34,703 nt of DNA from Thermoleophilaceae bacterium (GCA_016462645.1 JAEMSX010000022.1:1-34703); one strand, 5' to 3'; positions 24,533-33,468 are shown, numbered from the stretch's first letter. Notes: generated from the letters alone by a model not told the origin. A program made the numbers and translations.

Positions 24533-25834
24533 ATGGCACGCCCCTCGGACACAAACGAACAACTGCTCTGTTCTTTCTGCGGAAAGTCGCAGCGACAGGT
24601 CAAGAAGTTGATCGCCGGGCCGGGCGTGTACATCTGCGACGAGTGCATCGACCTCTGCAACGAGATCATCGATGAAGAACTCGCCGCGCCGGCGACGCTC
24701 GATGTCGCCAACATCCCCAAGCCGACGGAGATCAATTCCGCGCTTGACGAATACGTGATCGGCCAGGAGACTGCCAAGCGCACGCTCTCCGTGGCCGTTT
24801 ACAACCACTACAAGCGCGTGCAGATGATGCAGAGCGCCGAGAACGACGTCGAGGTGCAGAAGAGCAACATCCTGCTGCTCGGCCCGACCGGCTGCGGCAA
24901 GACGCTGCTCGCGCAGACGCTCGCCCGTGTTCTGAACGTTCCGTTCGCGATCGCGGACGCCACTGCACTGACGGAGGCCGGCTACGTCGGTGAGGACGTC
25001 GAGAACATCCTGCTCAAGCTGATCCAGTCCGCCGACTACGACGTCAAACGCGCCGAGACCGGCATCGTCTACATCGACGAGGTCGACAAGATCGCGCGCA
25101 AGGCCGACAACCCCTCGATCACCCGTGATGTCTCGGGCGAGGGAGTACAGCAGGCACTGCTGAAGATTCTTGAAGGCACGGTCGCTTCGGTTCCGCCGCA
25201 GGGTGGACGCAAGCACCCACACCAGGAACTGCTCACGATCGACACCTCAAACGTGCTGTTCATCTGCGGTGGCGCCTTTGCGGGCCTCGACAAGGTGATC
25301 GGCAAGCGTGTGGGCTACAAGGGTCTGGGCTTCGGCGCGGACGTCAAGAGTCGTCGCGAGCAGGACCCGGGCGAGATCTTCGAGAAGACCTTGCCGGAGG
25401 ACCTGATCAACTACGGACTGATTCCCGAGTTCATCGGCCGTCTGCCGGTCGTGACCGCAGTCCACTCACTGCGCGAGCCGCAGCTGATCTCGATCCTGAC
25501 CGAGCCCAAGAACGCGCTGGTCAAGCAGTTCCAGCGCTTCTTCGCCTTCGACAACATCGACCTGGTGTTCGCCGATGACGCTTTGAGCGCAATCGCCGAC
25601 CGCGCCATCGAGCGCGAGACCGGTGCACGTGGTCTGCGATCGATCATGGAAGAGACTCTGCTCGACGTTCAGTTCGAGCTCCCGTCCCGCAAGGACGTCA
25701 CGAAGTGTGTCGTGACCAAGGAGACGATCGAGAAGGGCATCAACCCGACGCTCGTCACCGAAGCCGCCAAGGTGGAACCCGGCGGCGCCAAGCGCATCGG
25801 CAGGCCGCCGGACGCGCTCTCTGAATCTGCCTGA
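24533..25834 (+). CDS. clpX: ATP-dependent Clp protease ATP-binding subunit
   Basis: 433 residues; ATG 24533 is preferred over the adjacent TTG because TTGAGG lies at a suitable distance. The zinc-binding domain has Cys13, 16, 35 and 38. Walker A is GPTGCGKT (117-124), the pore loop GYVG (150-153), Walker B IVYIDE, the RKH loop at 226-228 and the ClpP-docking loop GLGFGAD (264-270). The arginine-containing sensor region is [13 protein letters not shown]. It unfolds substrates and threads them into ClpP. A strong hairpin terminator follows two bases after the stop codon. Confidence 0.98.
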   Translation: MARPSDTNEQLLCSFCGKSQRQVKKLIAGPGVYICDECIDLCNEIIDEELAAPATLDVANIPKPTEINSALDEYVIGQETAKRTLSVAVYNHYKRVQMMQSAENDVEVQKSNILLLGPTGCGKTLLAQTLARVLNVPFAIADATALTEAGYVGEDVENILLKLIQSADYDVKRAETGIVYIDEVDKIARKADNPSITRDVSGEGVQQALLKILEGTVASVPPQGGRKHPHQELLTIDTSNVLFICGGAFAGLDKVIGKRVGYKGLGFGADVKSRREQDPGEIFEKTLPEDLINYGLIPEFIGRLPVVTAVHSLREPQLISILTEPKNALVKQFQRFFAFDNIDLVFADDALSAIADRAIERETGARGLRSIMEETLLDVQFELPSRKDVTKCVVTKETIEKGINPTLVTEAAKVEPGGAKRIGRPPDALSESA

Positions 25835-25835
25835 A

Positions 25836-25868
25836 CGAAAAAGGCCTCCCAATGGGAGGCCTTTTTCG
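25836..25868 (+). terminator. rho-independent terminator of clpX
   Basis: A perfect inverted repeat with 15-bp arms, CGAAAAAGGCCTCCC and GGGAGGCCTTTTTCG, and loop AAT starts two bases after the clpX stop codon. The GC core GGCCTCCC followed by TTTTT is a classic intrinsic terminator. The A-tract on the other arm would also allow action on minus-strand transcripts. Confidence 0.93.
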
Positions 25869-25927
25869 GACAGGACAACGGGCTATCAAGAGGTTTTGGG
25901 AGCCCGGATCAAGAGGTTACGCTGGAG

Positions 25928-26332
25928 TCAAGATACTCCGTTTTGAGTAGTCGACTTCTGCTTGCAAGTTTTCTTGGACGGCTTTTTCGCATGCTTGCAC
26001 TTCTTCGGCTTCTTTGCGGCAGCAGAAACGACCCCGTCGCGGTAGATGGACGCGACGAGGTCGCTGTGCTGCAGAACCGACAGGGCCTGGGGCCCGGCCG
26101 ACAGCGCTACATATGGGAGCGTGCTGTAACGGTTGTTCAAGTTGAATGAACCAGCCGGCAGCGACGCAAGCAGCGCATCTGTGGTCGCGGCGATCTGCTC
26201 AGGGCTTGCGCCCTCGGCGAGGTTCAGCTGCGCGATCACGCGCTGCTGCTCGGGTGCCGCGGCAGATGCGCCGACGGCCGGCAGGAGAGCCGCGAAAGCG
26301 GCGATAAGAGAGATGGCGAGGAGTTTCTTCAT
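25928..26332 (-). CDS. secreted stand-alone protease-propeptide-like protein with lysine-rich tail
   Basis: 134 residues from ATG 26332. The signal peptide is clear (MKKLLAISLIAAFAALLP, cleavage near ASA at 22-24). Residues 31-103 (RVIAQLNLAEGASPEQIAATTDALLASL ... RYSTLPYVALSAGPQALSVLQHSDLVASIYRDGVV) have the strand-helix-strand-helix pattern of the N-terminal prodomain of subtilisin-type proteases (inhibitor I9-like). In full-length proteases this is followed at once by the catalytic domain; here it is followed only by a tail with 11 Lys and 2 Cys in about 20 residues (KKPKKCKHAKKPSKKTCKQK). It may inhibit or chaperone a protease encoded elsewhere. Family assignment is by pattern only. Confidence 0.65.
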   Translation of the reverse strand: MKKLLAISLIAAFAALLPAVGASAAAPEQQRVIAQLNLAEGASPEQIAATTDALLASLPAGSFNLNNRYSTLPYVALSAGPQALSVLQHSDLVASIYRDGVVSAAAKKPKKCKHAKKPSKKTCKQKSTTQNGVS

Positions 26333-26403
26333 GAATGTCGCGGTGAGCCGTCCTTGACTCCCGATCAACATATGAGCGGATTGCCGAAAAGGCAACCCCG
26401 GAA

Positions 26404-27054
26404 CTACAGCCAGCCGAGTATCAACCCGCAGACAACGATCAGTGTGGCGTCAACTGCCGCGACCGTGCCGAGCACCTGGAACTGACGGCGACGGTTGTCG
26501 CCGAGGTCGTACAGGTAGGCCGCGATTCCGAAGAAAGTCATGTACCCGAGGATCACGATCAGCGGGACCGCCGGCCAGCCCCACCACCAGTAGTGCCAGT
26601 GGAAGATCCCGCCGGCGTGAAGAACCAGTTCGATCAGAACGGAGAAAATCGAGAAGCCGATCACCATCGCCAGGCGATTGTTCATTCCGAGGATGCGCGC
26701 ATCGCGATCCTCCGGCAGTGCCTTCACGAACGCGATACCCGCGATCGAGAACAGGAACATGATCTCCACGTTCAGGCCGACCAGCGGCTGGTAGGCGGTG
26801 CCCCCGGTCGTGGTCCAGATCGCTGAGACCTCGGTGAAGTGCAGGACGAGCGCGTTGATCGTCTCGTTGAAGATGTCCATGCAGAAGAACCCGAGTCCTG
26901 CGAAGACGACAGGCCAGCGCTTGGCCTGGATCTCGAGCGTGTAGATGTAGGAGACGAGCCCGATCAGCACGACGACCGACCAGTTCAGCGTGTCGGGGTT
27001 GCGCACCTGTTCAAGCGCCCGGACGGTCGGCTCGGTGTATGCGGCGAAGATCAA
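26404..27054 (-). CDS. six-helix integral membrane protein of unknown function
   Basis: 216 residues from TTG 27054, which overlaps the stop codon of the preceding lipoprotein gene by four bases (TTGA). About six hydrophobic segments are visible (near 24-43, 48-70, 92-112, 127-150, 158-180 and 193-215). Between them are the acidic/aromatic motif FFCMDIFNETINALVLHF and the striking run HWHYWWWGWP. The histidines and acidic residues in membrane segments could bind a metal or cofactor, but no family is recognised. It is the third gene of the glycosidase-lipoprotein-membrane protein operon. Confidence 0.75.
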   Translation of the reverse strand: MIFAAYTEPTVRALEQVRNPDTLNWSVVVLIGLVSYIYTLEIQAKRWPVVFAGLGFFCMDIFNETINALVLHFTEVSAIWTTTGGTAYQPLVGLNVEIMFLFSIAGIAFVKALPEDRDARILGMNNRLAMVIGFSIFSVLIELVLHAGGIFHWHYWWWGWPAVPLIVILGYMTFFGIAAYLYDLGDNRRRQFQVLGTVAAVDATLIVVCGLILGWL

Positions 27055-27611
27055 CGCTTCTGGAGCACCTTGATCGCCGCCAGTTCTTTGGTCGCGTCGA
27101 GAATCACGATGTTCGCCAGCTGCGAGGTGCCCGGACCGCCGTTGCGCGAGTTCACGCTGGCTGCGCGCAGCGAGGCGCGGTCGTTCAGCTTCATTGCCGC
27201 GAGGTAGCCGTCATCGGTCGATGGTGCGGCGAGCGGCGTGCCATCCGCGGTGATGCCGAGGGACTTGAGCGAGATGTCAAGTGCGTATGAGGCCTTCGGC
27301 AGTTCCATCGGCTCGCCGTTTCTGGTGAACCGCTCGAGCTTCTCGCTCCACACCTTGCGCGTGGCGATCACTGACTCGGCGAACTTCTTGATCTCCGGGT
27401 CGGAGGTCGTCTTGAGGATCGCGTTCGAGTAGTCCACCGCGGTTGCGATCTGCGCGGCGGCGACGGCCTCGTACGCGGCGTCGATCTCGTTGCGCGAGTC
27501 GATCACCGCGTTGCCGGTCGTGGATCCGCCACAGCCGGTCATGGCCAGGGTGGCCACAACCAGCAGTGAAAGGAAGATTCTTGGATTCAGCACACGCCGA
27601 TGATGGCGCAT
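27051..27611 (-). CDS. lipoprotein of unknown function
   Basis: 186 residues from ATG 27611. The signal sequence FLSLLVVATLAMTGC carries a lipobox with Cys27, so the mature protein is anchored on the outer face of the membrane. The remainder is largely helical and polar (NEIDAAYEAVAAAQIATAVDYSNAILKTTSDPEIKKFAESVIATRKVWSEKLERF), reminiscent of four-helix DUF305/DUF4142-like periplasmic proteins but without their His/Met motifs. It begins four bases after the stop of the glycoside-hydrolase-like gene and overlaps the start of the membrane protein gene, so the three products are made together. Confidence 0.75.
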   Translation of the reverse strand: MRHHRRVLNPRIFLSLLVVATLAMTGCGGSTTGNAVIDSRNEIDAAYEAVAAAQIATAVDYSNAILKTTSDPEIKKFAESVIATRKVWSEKLERFTRNGEPMELPKASYALDISLKSLGITADGTPLAAPSTDDGYLAAMKLNDRASLRAASVNSRNGGPGTSQLANIVILDATKELAAIKVLQKR

Positions 27612-27615
27612 CGAA

Positions 27616-28599
27616 CTACTTCAGACGCGGGTGCGCCATCATCCAGTTCTGCACCGCGTAGTAGGCGGGACGCGCCGTGCCGTTGGACGAGATCATGCCG
27701 GAGTCCCAGATGTACGGGAACGTGCCGTGTCCCGGGCTCAGCGAGCCGAACCAGCAGTAGAGGTAGATGCGCTTGATGCGCGGTGACTTCAGGCCGAGGT
27801 TCAGCGCGGCGACTGTCGCCTTGGACGCGCGGTTCTCGTTGTAGCCGTACTTGTAATTGAAGGCGACGATTCCGCCGACCTCGGTGAGCCAGACCTCGCC
27901 CTTGACCTTGGCGAGGAACGCCTTGGTGGTGCTCTTCTTCCAGGTCTTTCCGCCGTTTGTGTCGGTGTAGCTGTGCAGACCCCAGATCTTCGGCTTCTTG
28001 GCGTACTTCTGGAACTTCGTGATCCAGGGGACCATGTTCTTCTGGTCAAGCACGTCGGCCGCGACGATCTTGCAGCTCGGGCAGATGGTCTTGGTGATGT
28101 TGAAGTACTGAGCCGCGCGCTTCGGGTTGTTGACCGTCGGCTGCGACTTGTGGTTGGCCTCGTTCCACGGCGAGATGGTCCTGAGGTTCGGGTAGCGCTG
28201 GATCGCGAAGTTCAGCGCCTCGGCGTACTCGGCGACCGTCGGGAGCTTGGTCGGGTAGGTGTAGGAGTGCTCGAACGAGATCAGCGGGTCGACACCGGCG
28301 TTGGCCGCGCCCTTCATCCAAGCGTCCATGCGGCCAAGCTGCACCGGGTCCTGGTAGAAGTCGTACGGGGTGATCCGGCGGGAGATCTTGCCGCCGAGCG
28401 CTTGGAACTTCGGGTCGTAGAACATCGGCGCGTTGTTGTCTGCGACTCCGACAAGCGGCGGGATCTTGACGGCGGGAACCGGCGTCACCTTCTTCTTCTT
28501 GCCCTTCGCGTCCGAGTTTGCAGGCAGCGCGATCGCGATCGCGATCAGGGCGAAAAGGGTGAGCAAGATTGCAAAACGGGAGTTACGTACAGCGCTCAA
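27616..28599 (-). CDS. secreted glycoside-hydrolase-like (beta/alpha)8 protein
   Basis: 327 residues from TTG 28599, chosen because GGAGG lies six bases upstream and the protein then starts directly with a signal peptide (SAVRNSRFAILLTLFALIAIAIA). The barrel shows the clan A layout: Trp145-Asn146-Glu147 (SPWNEANH) at the end of strand 4 as acid/base, IWGLHSYTD at strand 6 and Glu240 (VWLTEVGG) at strand 7 as likely nucleophile. This resembles GH39/GH5-type enzymes. Asp106 and His111 (DPLISFEHSY) are near strand 3. The substrate is unknown. It is the first gene of a tightly packed operon with a lipoprotein and a membrane protein and is divergent from valS. Confidence 0.8.
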   Translation of the reverse strand: MSAVRNSRFAILLTLFALIAIAIALPANSDAKGKKKKVTPVPAVKIPPLVGVADNNAPMFYDPKFQALGGKISRRITPYDFYQDPVQLGRMDAWMKGAANAGVDPLISFEHSYTYPTKLPTVAEYAEALNFAIQRYPNLRTISPWNEANHKSQPTVNNPKRAAQYFNITKTICPSCKIVAADVLDQKNMVPWITKFQKYAKKPKIWGLHSYTDTNGGKTWKKSTTKAFLAKVKGEVWLTEVGGIVAFNYKYGYNENRASKATVAALNLGLKSPRIKRIYLYCWFGSLSPGHGTFPYIWDSGMISSNGTARPAYYAVQNWMMAHPRLK

Positions 28600-28753
28600 A
28601 ATGGTCCTCCAAGAACCTGGGTTTCCGGTAGGACTCTGCGATCTGAGTCCGCTTTGATGGGGAGTTACCGGGCGGAGAAAAGGTCCGTCAAGAGTAGAGA
28701 GCGTTTCGGCCGCAAAAGTTGCGCTCTGGACGCCACTCCTAAACTCTTTCGGC

Positions 28754-31309
28754 ATGTCGACCCCGCGTCTAGAGAGTCTCGAGCAACGAACGCGCTACGA
28801 GCCTTCGGAAGTCGAGCAGCGCATCCTAGACAAATGGCTTGAATCAGGCATTTTCCACCCTGAGGACGAGGGTGATGCCCAGGACAATTACTCAATTGTC
28901 ATCCCTCCGCCGAACGTCACGGGCGCCCTGCACATGGGTCACGCGTTGAACGGATCGATCCAGGACACGCTGATTCGCCGCGCGCGCATGCAGGGCAGGC
29001 GAGCGAAATGGGTGCTCGGCACCGATCACGCCGGTATTGCAACCCAGGCCCAGGTCGAGAAGCTGCTGGCAAAAGAGGGCACCACCAGGCACGAGATCGG
29101 CCGCGAGGCCTTCGAGGCGCGCGTCTGGGAATGGCGCGAGCAGTACGGCGCGACGATCGTGGGGCAGTTCAAGCGCCTCGGCGCCAGCTGCGACTACTCC
29201 GAAGAACACTTCACGATGGACGAGGGCTACGCCAAAGCCGTTGCCAAGGTTTTCACGGCCCTCTACGAAAAGGGCTACATCTACCGCGACAACTACATGG
29301 TCAACTGGGATCCGGGCATCGGCTCGGCGATCAGCGATCTTGAAGTCGAGGACAAAGAGGTCGAGGGGGCGATGTATGACATCCACTACCCCTTCGAGGA
29401 CGGCTCGGGCGCGCTGACGGTTTCGACGACCCGCCCCGAGACGATGCTCGCCGACACCGCCGTCGCGGTGAACCCGAACGACGAACGCTTCAAGGATCAC
29501 GTCGGAAAGAACGTGATCCTGCCGATCGTCGGCCGGCCGATTCCGGTGATCGCTGACGAGCATGTGGACCTCGAGTTCGGAACCGGCGCATTGAAGATCA
29601 CGCCCGGCCACGACCCGAACGACTTCGAGATCGGCCGCAAGCACGGGCTTGAGGAACTCACGGTGATCGGCTTCGACGGAAAGATGACTGAGGACGCCGG
29701 TGAGTTCGCCGGGCTGAAGGTCCTGGATGCGCGCGAGGCGCTCGTCGACAAGCTGCGTGAGCTCGGTGCACTTGGCGAGGTCAGGCCGCACACCCACGTG
29801 GTCCCGCACTCACATCGGTCGGGCGAGCGGATTGAGCCGCTGATCTCCCTGCAGTGGTTCTGTGACATGAGCAAGCTCGCCGAGCCGGCGATCGAAGTCG
29901 TGAAGGACGGCCGCGTCAAGTTCGTGCCTGACCGCTGGGGCCGCGTGTACATGAACTGGATGGAGGAGATCCGTCCGTGGTGTGTTTCGCGCCAGCTCTG
30001 GTGGGGCCACCGACTGCCGGTCTGGTACCGCGGCGAGGAGATCTACGTCGGAGAGACCGAACCCGAGGGCGACGGTTGGACCCGCGACGAGGACGTGCTC
30101 GACACCTGGTTCTCGAGTGCGCTGTGGCCGTTCGCCACGATGGGCTGGCCCGAGGAGACCGCCCAGCAGAAGGCTTTCTACCCGACCAACGTTCTCAGCA
30201 CCGCGCGCGACATCATCTTCCTCTGGGTCGCCCGCATGATCATGATGGGACTCGAGTTCAAGGGCGACATTCCGTTCGATGATGTCTATATCCACTCGGT
30301 GATTCAGGCGCCCGACGGTCGGCGCATGAGCAAGTCGCTCGGCACCGGGATTGACCCGCTCGAGCAGATCGATGAATTCGGCGCGGACGCGACGCGCTTC
30401 GGACTGCTCGCCATGTCCTCCGCCCAGGACGTCCGCTACTCGATCGAAAAGGTCAAGCAGGGGAGTGACCTCGCGAACAAGCTCTGGAATGCCTCGCGCC
30501 TGATCCTGCTCAAGGCCGCCGACGTTGCGCCGGCGCCGACGGTCGAAGCACCTGAGGACGCCTGGATCCTCTCGCGCCTCGAGCACGCGATCAACGAGAC
30601 CAACCGCCTGATCGACGAATATGACTTCTCGCACGCAGCGCTGGGGCTCTACGACTTCTTCTTCAGCGATTTCTGCGATTGGTACCTCGAGCTCGTCAAG
30701 CCGCGCCTCTGGAACGAGGGCGACAACGACACGGTCTCGGCGAACCTGCTCTACGTGCTCGAGCAGACGCTCGCGCTGCTGCACCCGATGATGCCGTTCG
30801 CGACCGAGGAGATCTGGTCGCTGATGCCGGGCGAGCGCGGACTGCTCGCGGGCGCGCCGTATCCGCAGTCCGACCACGGCCGCGTGAACAAGGACGCCGA
30901 GCTGCGCATCGGAAATCTGATCGAGGCCGTCACCGCGCTGCGACGCTACCGCGATGAGCTCGGCGTGGCGCCGAGCGCCGGACTGCGCGGTCGCCTGGCG
31001 GGCACGGGGTACGACGGGGTGGAGGAGCAACTCGCGCGTCTCGGACGCATCGAGCTCGGCGGCGAGGAAGAGTCGATCGCCTCCCTGGCGATCCCCGGCG
31101 GGTCGATTGAGATGTTCACGAGCGACGCCTTTGACCCGGCCGAGATCGAGGCCAAGAAGCTCGCTCGTGCCAAGGAGCTCGAAGCTGAGATCGCGCGCGT
31201 CAACGGAAAGCTCGGCAACGACCAGTTTGTCGCGAAGGCACCTGCCGCGGTGGTTGACGCCGAGCGCGAGAAGCTCGCGCGCTTCGAAGCCGAGCTAGCG
31301 GCGCTGTAG
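28754..31309 (+). CDS. valS: valyl-tRNA synthetase
   Basis: 851 residues. Class I motifs: HMGH at 60-63 (PPPNVTGALHMGHAL) and RMSKS at 524-528 (DGRRMSKSLGTG). The editing domain (STTRPETMLADTAVAVNP, GTGALKITPGHDPNDFEIG) and the Val-type pocket (NWDPGIGSAISDLEVE) are present. The C-terminal coiled coil (DPAEIEAKKLARAKELEAEIARVNGKL) is typical of ValRS and separates it from IleRS. It charges tRNA-Val in the cytoplasm. I looked for a T-box leader in the 154 bases before it and saw none. folC follows after six bases. Confidence 0.98.
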   Translation: MSTPRLESLEQRTRYEPSEVEQRILDKWLESGIFHPEDEGDAQDNYSIVIPPPNVTGALHMGHALNGSIQDTLIRRARMQGRRAKWVLGTDHAGIATQAQVEKLLAKEGTTRHEIGREAFEARVWEWREQYGATIVGQFKRLGASCDYSEEHFTMDEGYAKAVAKVFTALYEKGYIYRDNYMVNWDPGIGSAISDLEVEDKEVEGAMYDIHYPFEDGSGALTVSTTRPETMLADTAVAVNPNDERFKDHVGKNVILPIVGRPIPVIADEHVDLEFGTGALKITPGHDPNDFEIGRKHGLEELTVIGFDGKMTEDAGEFAGLKVLDAREALVDKLRELGALGEVRPHTHVVPHSHRSGERIEPLISLQWFCDMSKLAEPAIEVVKDGRVKFVPDRWGRVYMNWMEEIRPWCVSRQLWWGHRLPVWYRGEEIYVGETEPEGDGWTRDEDVLDTWFSSALWPFATMGWPEETAQQKAFYPTNVLSTARDIIFLWVARMIMMGLEFKGDIPFDDVYIHSVIQAPDGRRMSKSLGTGIDPLEQIDEFGADATRFGLLAMSSAQDVRYSIEKVKQGSDLANKLWNASRLILLKAADVAPAPTVEAPEDAWILSRLEHAINETNRLIDEYDFSHAALGLYDFFFSDFCDWYLELVKPRLWNEGDNDTVSANLLYVLEQTLALLHPMMPFATEEIWSLMPGERGLLAGAPYPQSDHGRVNKDAELRIGNLIEAVTALRRYRDELGVAPSAGLRGRLAGTGYDGVEEQLARLGRIELGGEEESIASLAIPGGSIEMFTSDAFDPAEIEAKKLARAKELEAEIARVNGKLGNDQFVAKAPAAVVDAEREKLARFEAELAAL

Positions 31310-31315
31310 GCGCCG

Positions 31316-32602
31316 ATGCCCGACGCGCACGCGATCGAGGAGTTCCTGCTCGGACGCGAGCAGTTCGGGATGCGGTTCGGTCTCGAGCGCATGCGCAGGC
31401 TGCTCGGGCATGTCGGTGACCCGCAGAACGTCGTACCGGCCGTGCACGTGGTCGGAACCAACGGCAAGTCCTCAACGACCTTGATGACCGCCGCCGCCTT
31501 GCGGGCCCAGGGACTGCGCACCGGCGCGTTCACCTCGCCCCACCTGGTGAGCTTCCGCGAGCGGATCGAGATCGATGGCGCGACGATCTCTGAGCAGGCG
31601 TTCCACGAGCACGGCGGGCGAGTCGTCGCCGCGGTCGAGGTGGATGACGACCACGCCGAGCCCGATGACCGCGTCACGCAGTTCGAAGCCGTGGCGGCGA
31701 TTGCGTTCTGCGCATACGCGGGTGCCGGGCTTGACGCGATCGTGGTGGAGGCGGGCCTCGGCGGCCGGCTCGACGCCACGAATGTCCTCGGCGATTCGCG
31801 CGTGCAGGTCCTCACTGGGGTCGGGATCGATCACACGCAGTATCTGGGCGACACGCTCGAGGAGATCGCGCGGGAGAAGGTCGCGGTCGTTCGCAGCGGC
31901 GCCCTGCTCGTGAGCGGTCCGCTGCCGCCGGTTGTTCGGCCGGTGGTCAACTCCGTCACCGATGAACGCGATGCCAACTGGATCGAGCTGCACGGCATCG
32001 CGCCGGGCTTCGCCGATTTGCCAGGGGCGTTCGTGCGCGAGAACGCCTCGTTGGCGATCGCCGCCGCAGAAGGCGCGCTTGAGCGGATCCGCCCGGGCGT
32101 CTGGTTTGACGCCAAGCGCGCGGATGCTGCGATCCATGATTTCGCTGCCGACGAGGTACACCTCGGTCGTCTTCAGATCGCCAACAACGAGCCTGTCGAG
32201 ATTCGCGATTCGGCGCACAATCCGCAGGCCGCGCAGGCGCTCGCCTCGGCCGTCGAAGAGTTAGCCGAGGGTCGACCCGTAACATTGCTCGTCGCAATGC
32301 TCGCTGACAAACCCGTTGACGAAACGCTGACCGAACTGCTCGCCATGGTGCCCGATGACGGCGTGGTGATCTGCACTGCCGCGGCGAACCCGCGATCGCT
32401 GCCGGCGACCGCGCTTGCCGAGCGCGTGAGTGCGATCGCCGCCCCAGGTGTCCGCGTGGAGGCCGTTGACGGTCCGATCGCCGCGCTCGGCCGCGCCCGC
32501 GAAGTCGCCGGTCGCGACGGATTGCTTTCTGTGACCGGGTCGAATTACCTGATCGCCGACCTTCTGCGCCAGCCGGGCTCCGGCGCCGGATCGACGCTGT
32601 GA
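31316..32602 (+). CDS. folC: folylpolyglutamate/dihydrofolate synthase
   Basis: 428 residues. The Mur-ligase P-loop is VVGTNGKSSTT (47-53 core), followed by the family signature TSPHLVSFRERIEIDG and EAGLGGRLDATNVL; the C-terminal domain has IRDSAHNPQAAQAL. It adds glutamate to folates (and/or dihydropteroate), ATP-dependent and cytoplasmic. It starts six bases after valS, so the two are probably co-transcribed. The TGA overlaps the GTG of a small membrane-protein gene (GTGA). Confidence 0.96.
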   Translation: MPDAHAIEEFLLGREQFGMRFGLERMRRLLGHVGDPQNVVPAVHVVGTNGKSSTTLMTAAALRAQGLRTGAFTSPHLVSFRERIEIDGATISEQAFHEHGGRVVAAVEVDDDHAEPDDRVTQFEAVAAIAFCAYAGAGLDAIVVEAGLGGRLDATNVLGDSRVQVLTGVGIDHTQYLGDTLEEIAREKVAVVRSGALLVSGPLPPVVRPVVNSVTDERDANWIELHGIAPGFADLPGAFVRENASLAIAAAEGALERIRPGVWFDAKRADAAIHDFAADEVHLGRLQIANNEPVEIRDSAHNPQAAQALASAVEELAEGRPVTLLVAMLADKPVDETLTELLAMVPDDGVVICTAAANPRSLPATALAERVSAIAAPGVRVEAVDGPIAALGRAREVAGRDGLLSVTGSNYLIADLLRQPGSGAGSTL

Positions 32603-32778
32603 GTCTGGAAGCAGCAACGATGAGCGCAATCCCGCCGCCACCGCCGCCGATCGAATCGCCCGAGCCGCCCAAGCCGCCCTCGCTGATCTCGATCGTCCTG
32701 ATCGTCGCGCTGGTCGTCGCCGTGGTGATTCTGATCTTCGCGAGCCTCGGGTATGTGCTCGGAAAGTTCATTTTTTGA
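32599..32778 (+). CDS. 59-residue proline-rich single-pass membrane protein
   Basis: The gene starts at GTG 32599 in a GTGA overlap with folC; ATG 32620, eight bases after GGAAG, would give a 52-residue form. The protein has a Pro/Glu-rich N-terminus (SAIPPPPPPIESPEPPKPP) and then one long hydrophobic helix (SLISIVLIVALVVAVVILIF ... GYVLGKFIF), ending in a short tail. With the proline part inside, it could recruit a partner to the membrane. Family unknown. Its position between folC and another membrane gene, and the tight overlap, argue that it is expressed. Confidence 0.65.
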   Translation: MSLEAATMSAIPPPPPPIESPEPPKPPSLISIVLIVALVVAVVILIFASLGYVLGKFIF

Positions 32779-32835
32779 AGACGCGTTGCAGCGAGCGGGC
32801 GTCGGCCGCAGCGGGGGATACACTCGCGACGATCT

Positions 32836-33432
32836 ATGGCTAGACCATCTCGTGACTCAATCGCGCCCGCCGTGGCGCCGCTGGCACTCTTCGGCATCGA
32901 CAACAGCGGAATTGGCGTAGCCGCCAACCTGCTCGTCGTCTTCCTGATTGCGATCTGGTTCGCGCTGGTCTTCTGGACCTACGCGGACTCGCGTCGCCGA
33001 CTGCAGGACCCGGTGTTGATCGGATCGGCCACACTGGCCGCGCTGATCTTCCCGTTCGCTGGAGCGTTGGTCTACGCGATTGTCCGCCCGCCGGAGACGC
33101 TCGACGACGCGTACGAGCGCGAGCTCGATGTGCGCGCAGCCGAACTGCGTGTCCGTCTGCTCGAGTCGGCCGTCAAGGGCGGTCCGGGCAGCAGCGCCGC
33201 AGCGGCTTCGGTTGCCGCCGAGGTTTCGGGCGAGCCGTCGAGCCGTCGCGGATCCAGCGCTCCGCCGAGCCAGCCCCGCCAGGCCCAAGCTTCTCAACCG
33301 CGCCGCACCGAGTCCGGTCGCCCTGCCGAAAAAGGCAGCGGCTCCGCACCCGCGCAGCGCTCTGGTCAGCCCCAGCGTCCGTCATCAGGCAGCCCTTCGC
33401 GGCCGCCGGCGACTGGCGCAGACGGCGCCTGA
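32836..33432 (+). CDS. two-helix membrane protein with disordered basic tail
   Basis: 198 residues. Helices lie at about 27-49 (VAANLLVVFLIAIWFALVFWTYA) and 60-83 (VLIGSATLAALIFPFAGALVYAIV), separated by the short loop DSRRRLQDP. A charged helix (ETLDDAYERELDVRAAELRVRLLESA) follows, and the last 80 residues are rich in Ser, Pro, Arg, Gln and Ala with no predicted fold. From memory, related actinobacterial proteins carry zinc ribbons after the charged helix; none is present here. It lies 36 bases before ndk. Function unknown. Confidence 0.75.
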   Translation: MARPSRDSIAPAVAPLALFGIDNSGIGVAANLLVVFLIAIWFALVFWTYADSRRRLQDPVLIGSATLAALIFPFAGALVYAIVRPPETLDDAYERELDVRAAELRVRLLESAVKGGPGSSAAAASVAAEVSGEPSSRRGSSAPPSQPRQAQASQPRRTESGRPAEKGSGSAPAQRSGQPQRPSSGSPSRPPATGADGA

Positions 33433-33468
33433 TCGTCCCTCAACTCTCAGATTCAGGAGAATCAAACT

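Noticed and set aside
28600-28753. T-box or other riboswitch before valS
   Set aside because: No T-box consensus, specifier hairpin or terminator/antiterminator pair could be recognised.
29810-31030. Minus-strand open frame (406 codons) opposite valS
   Set aside because: Antisense to valS; no motif or ribosome binding site.
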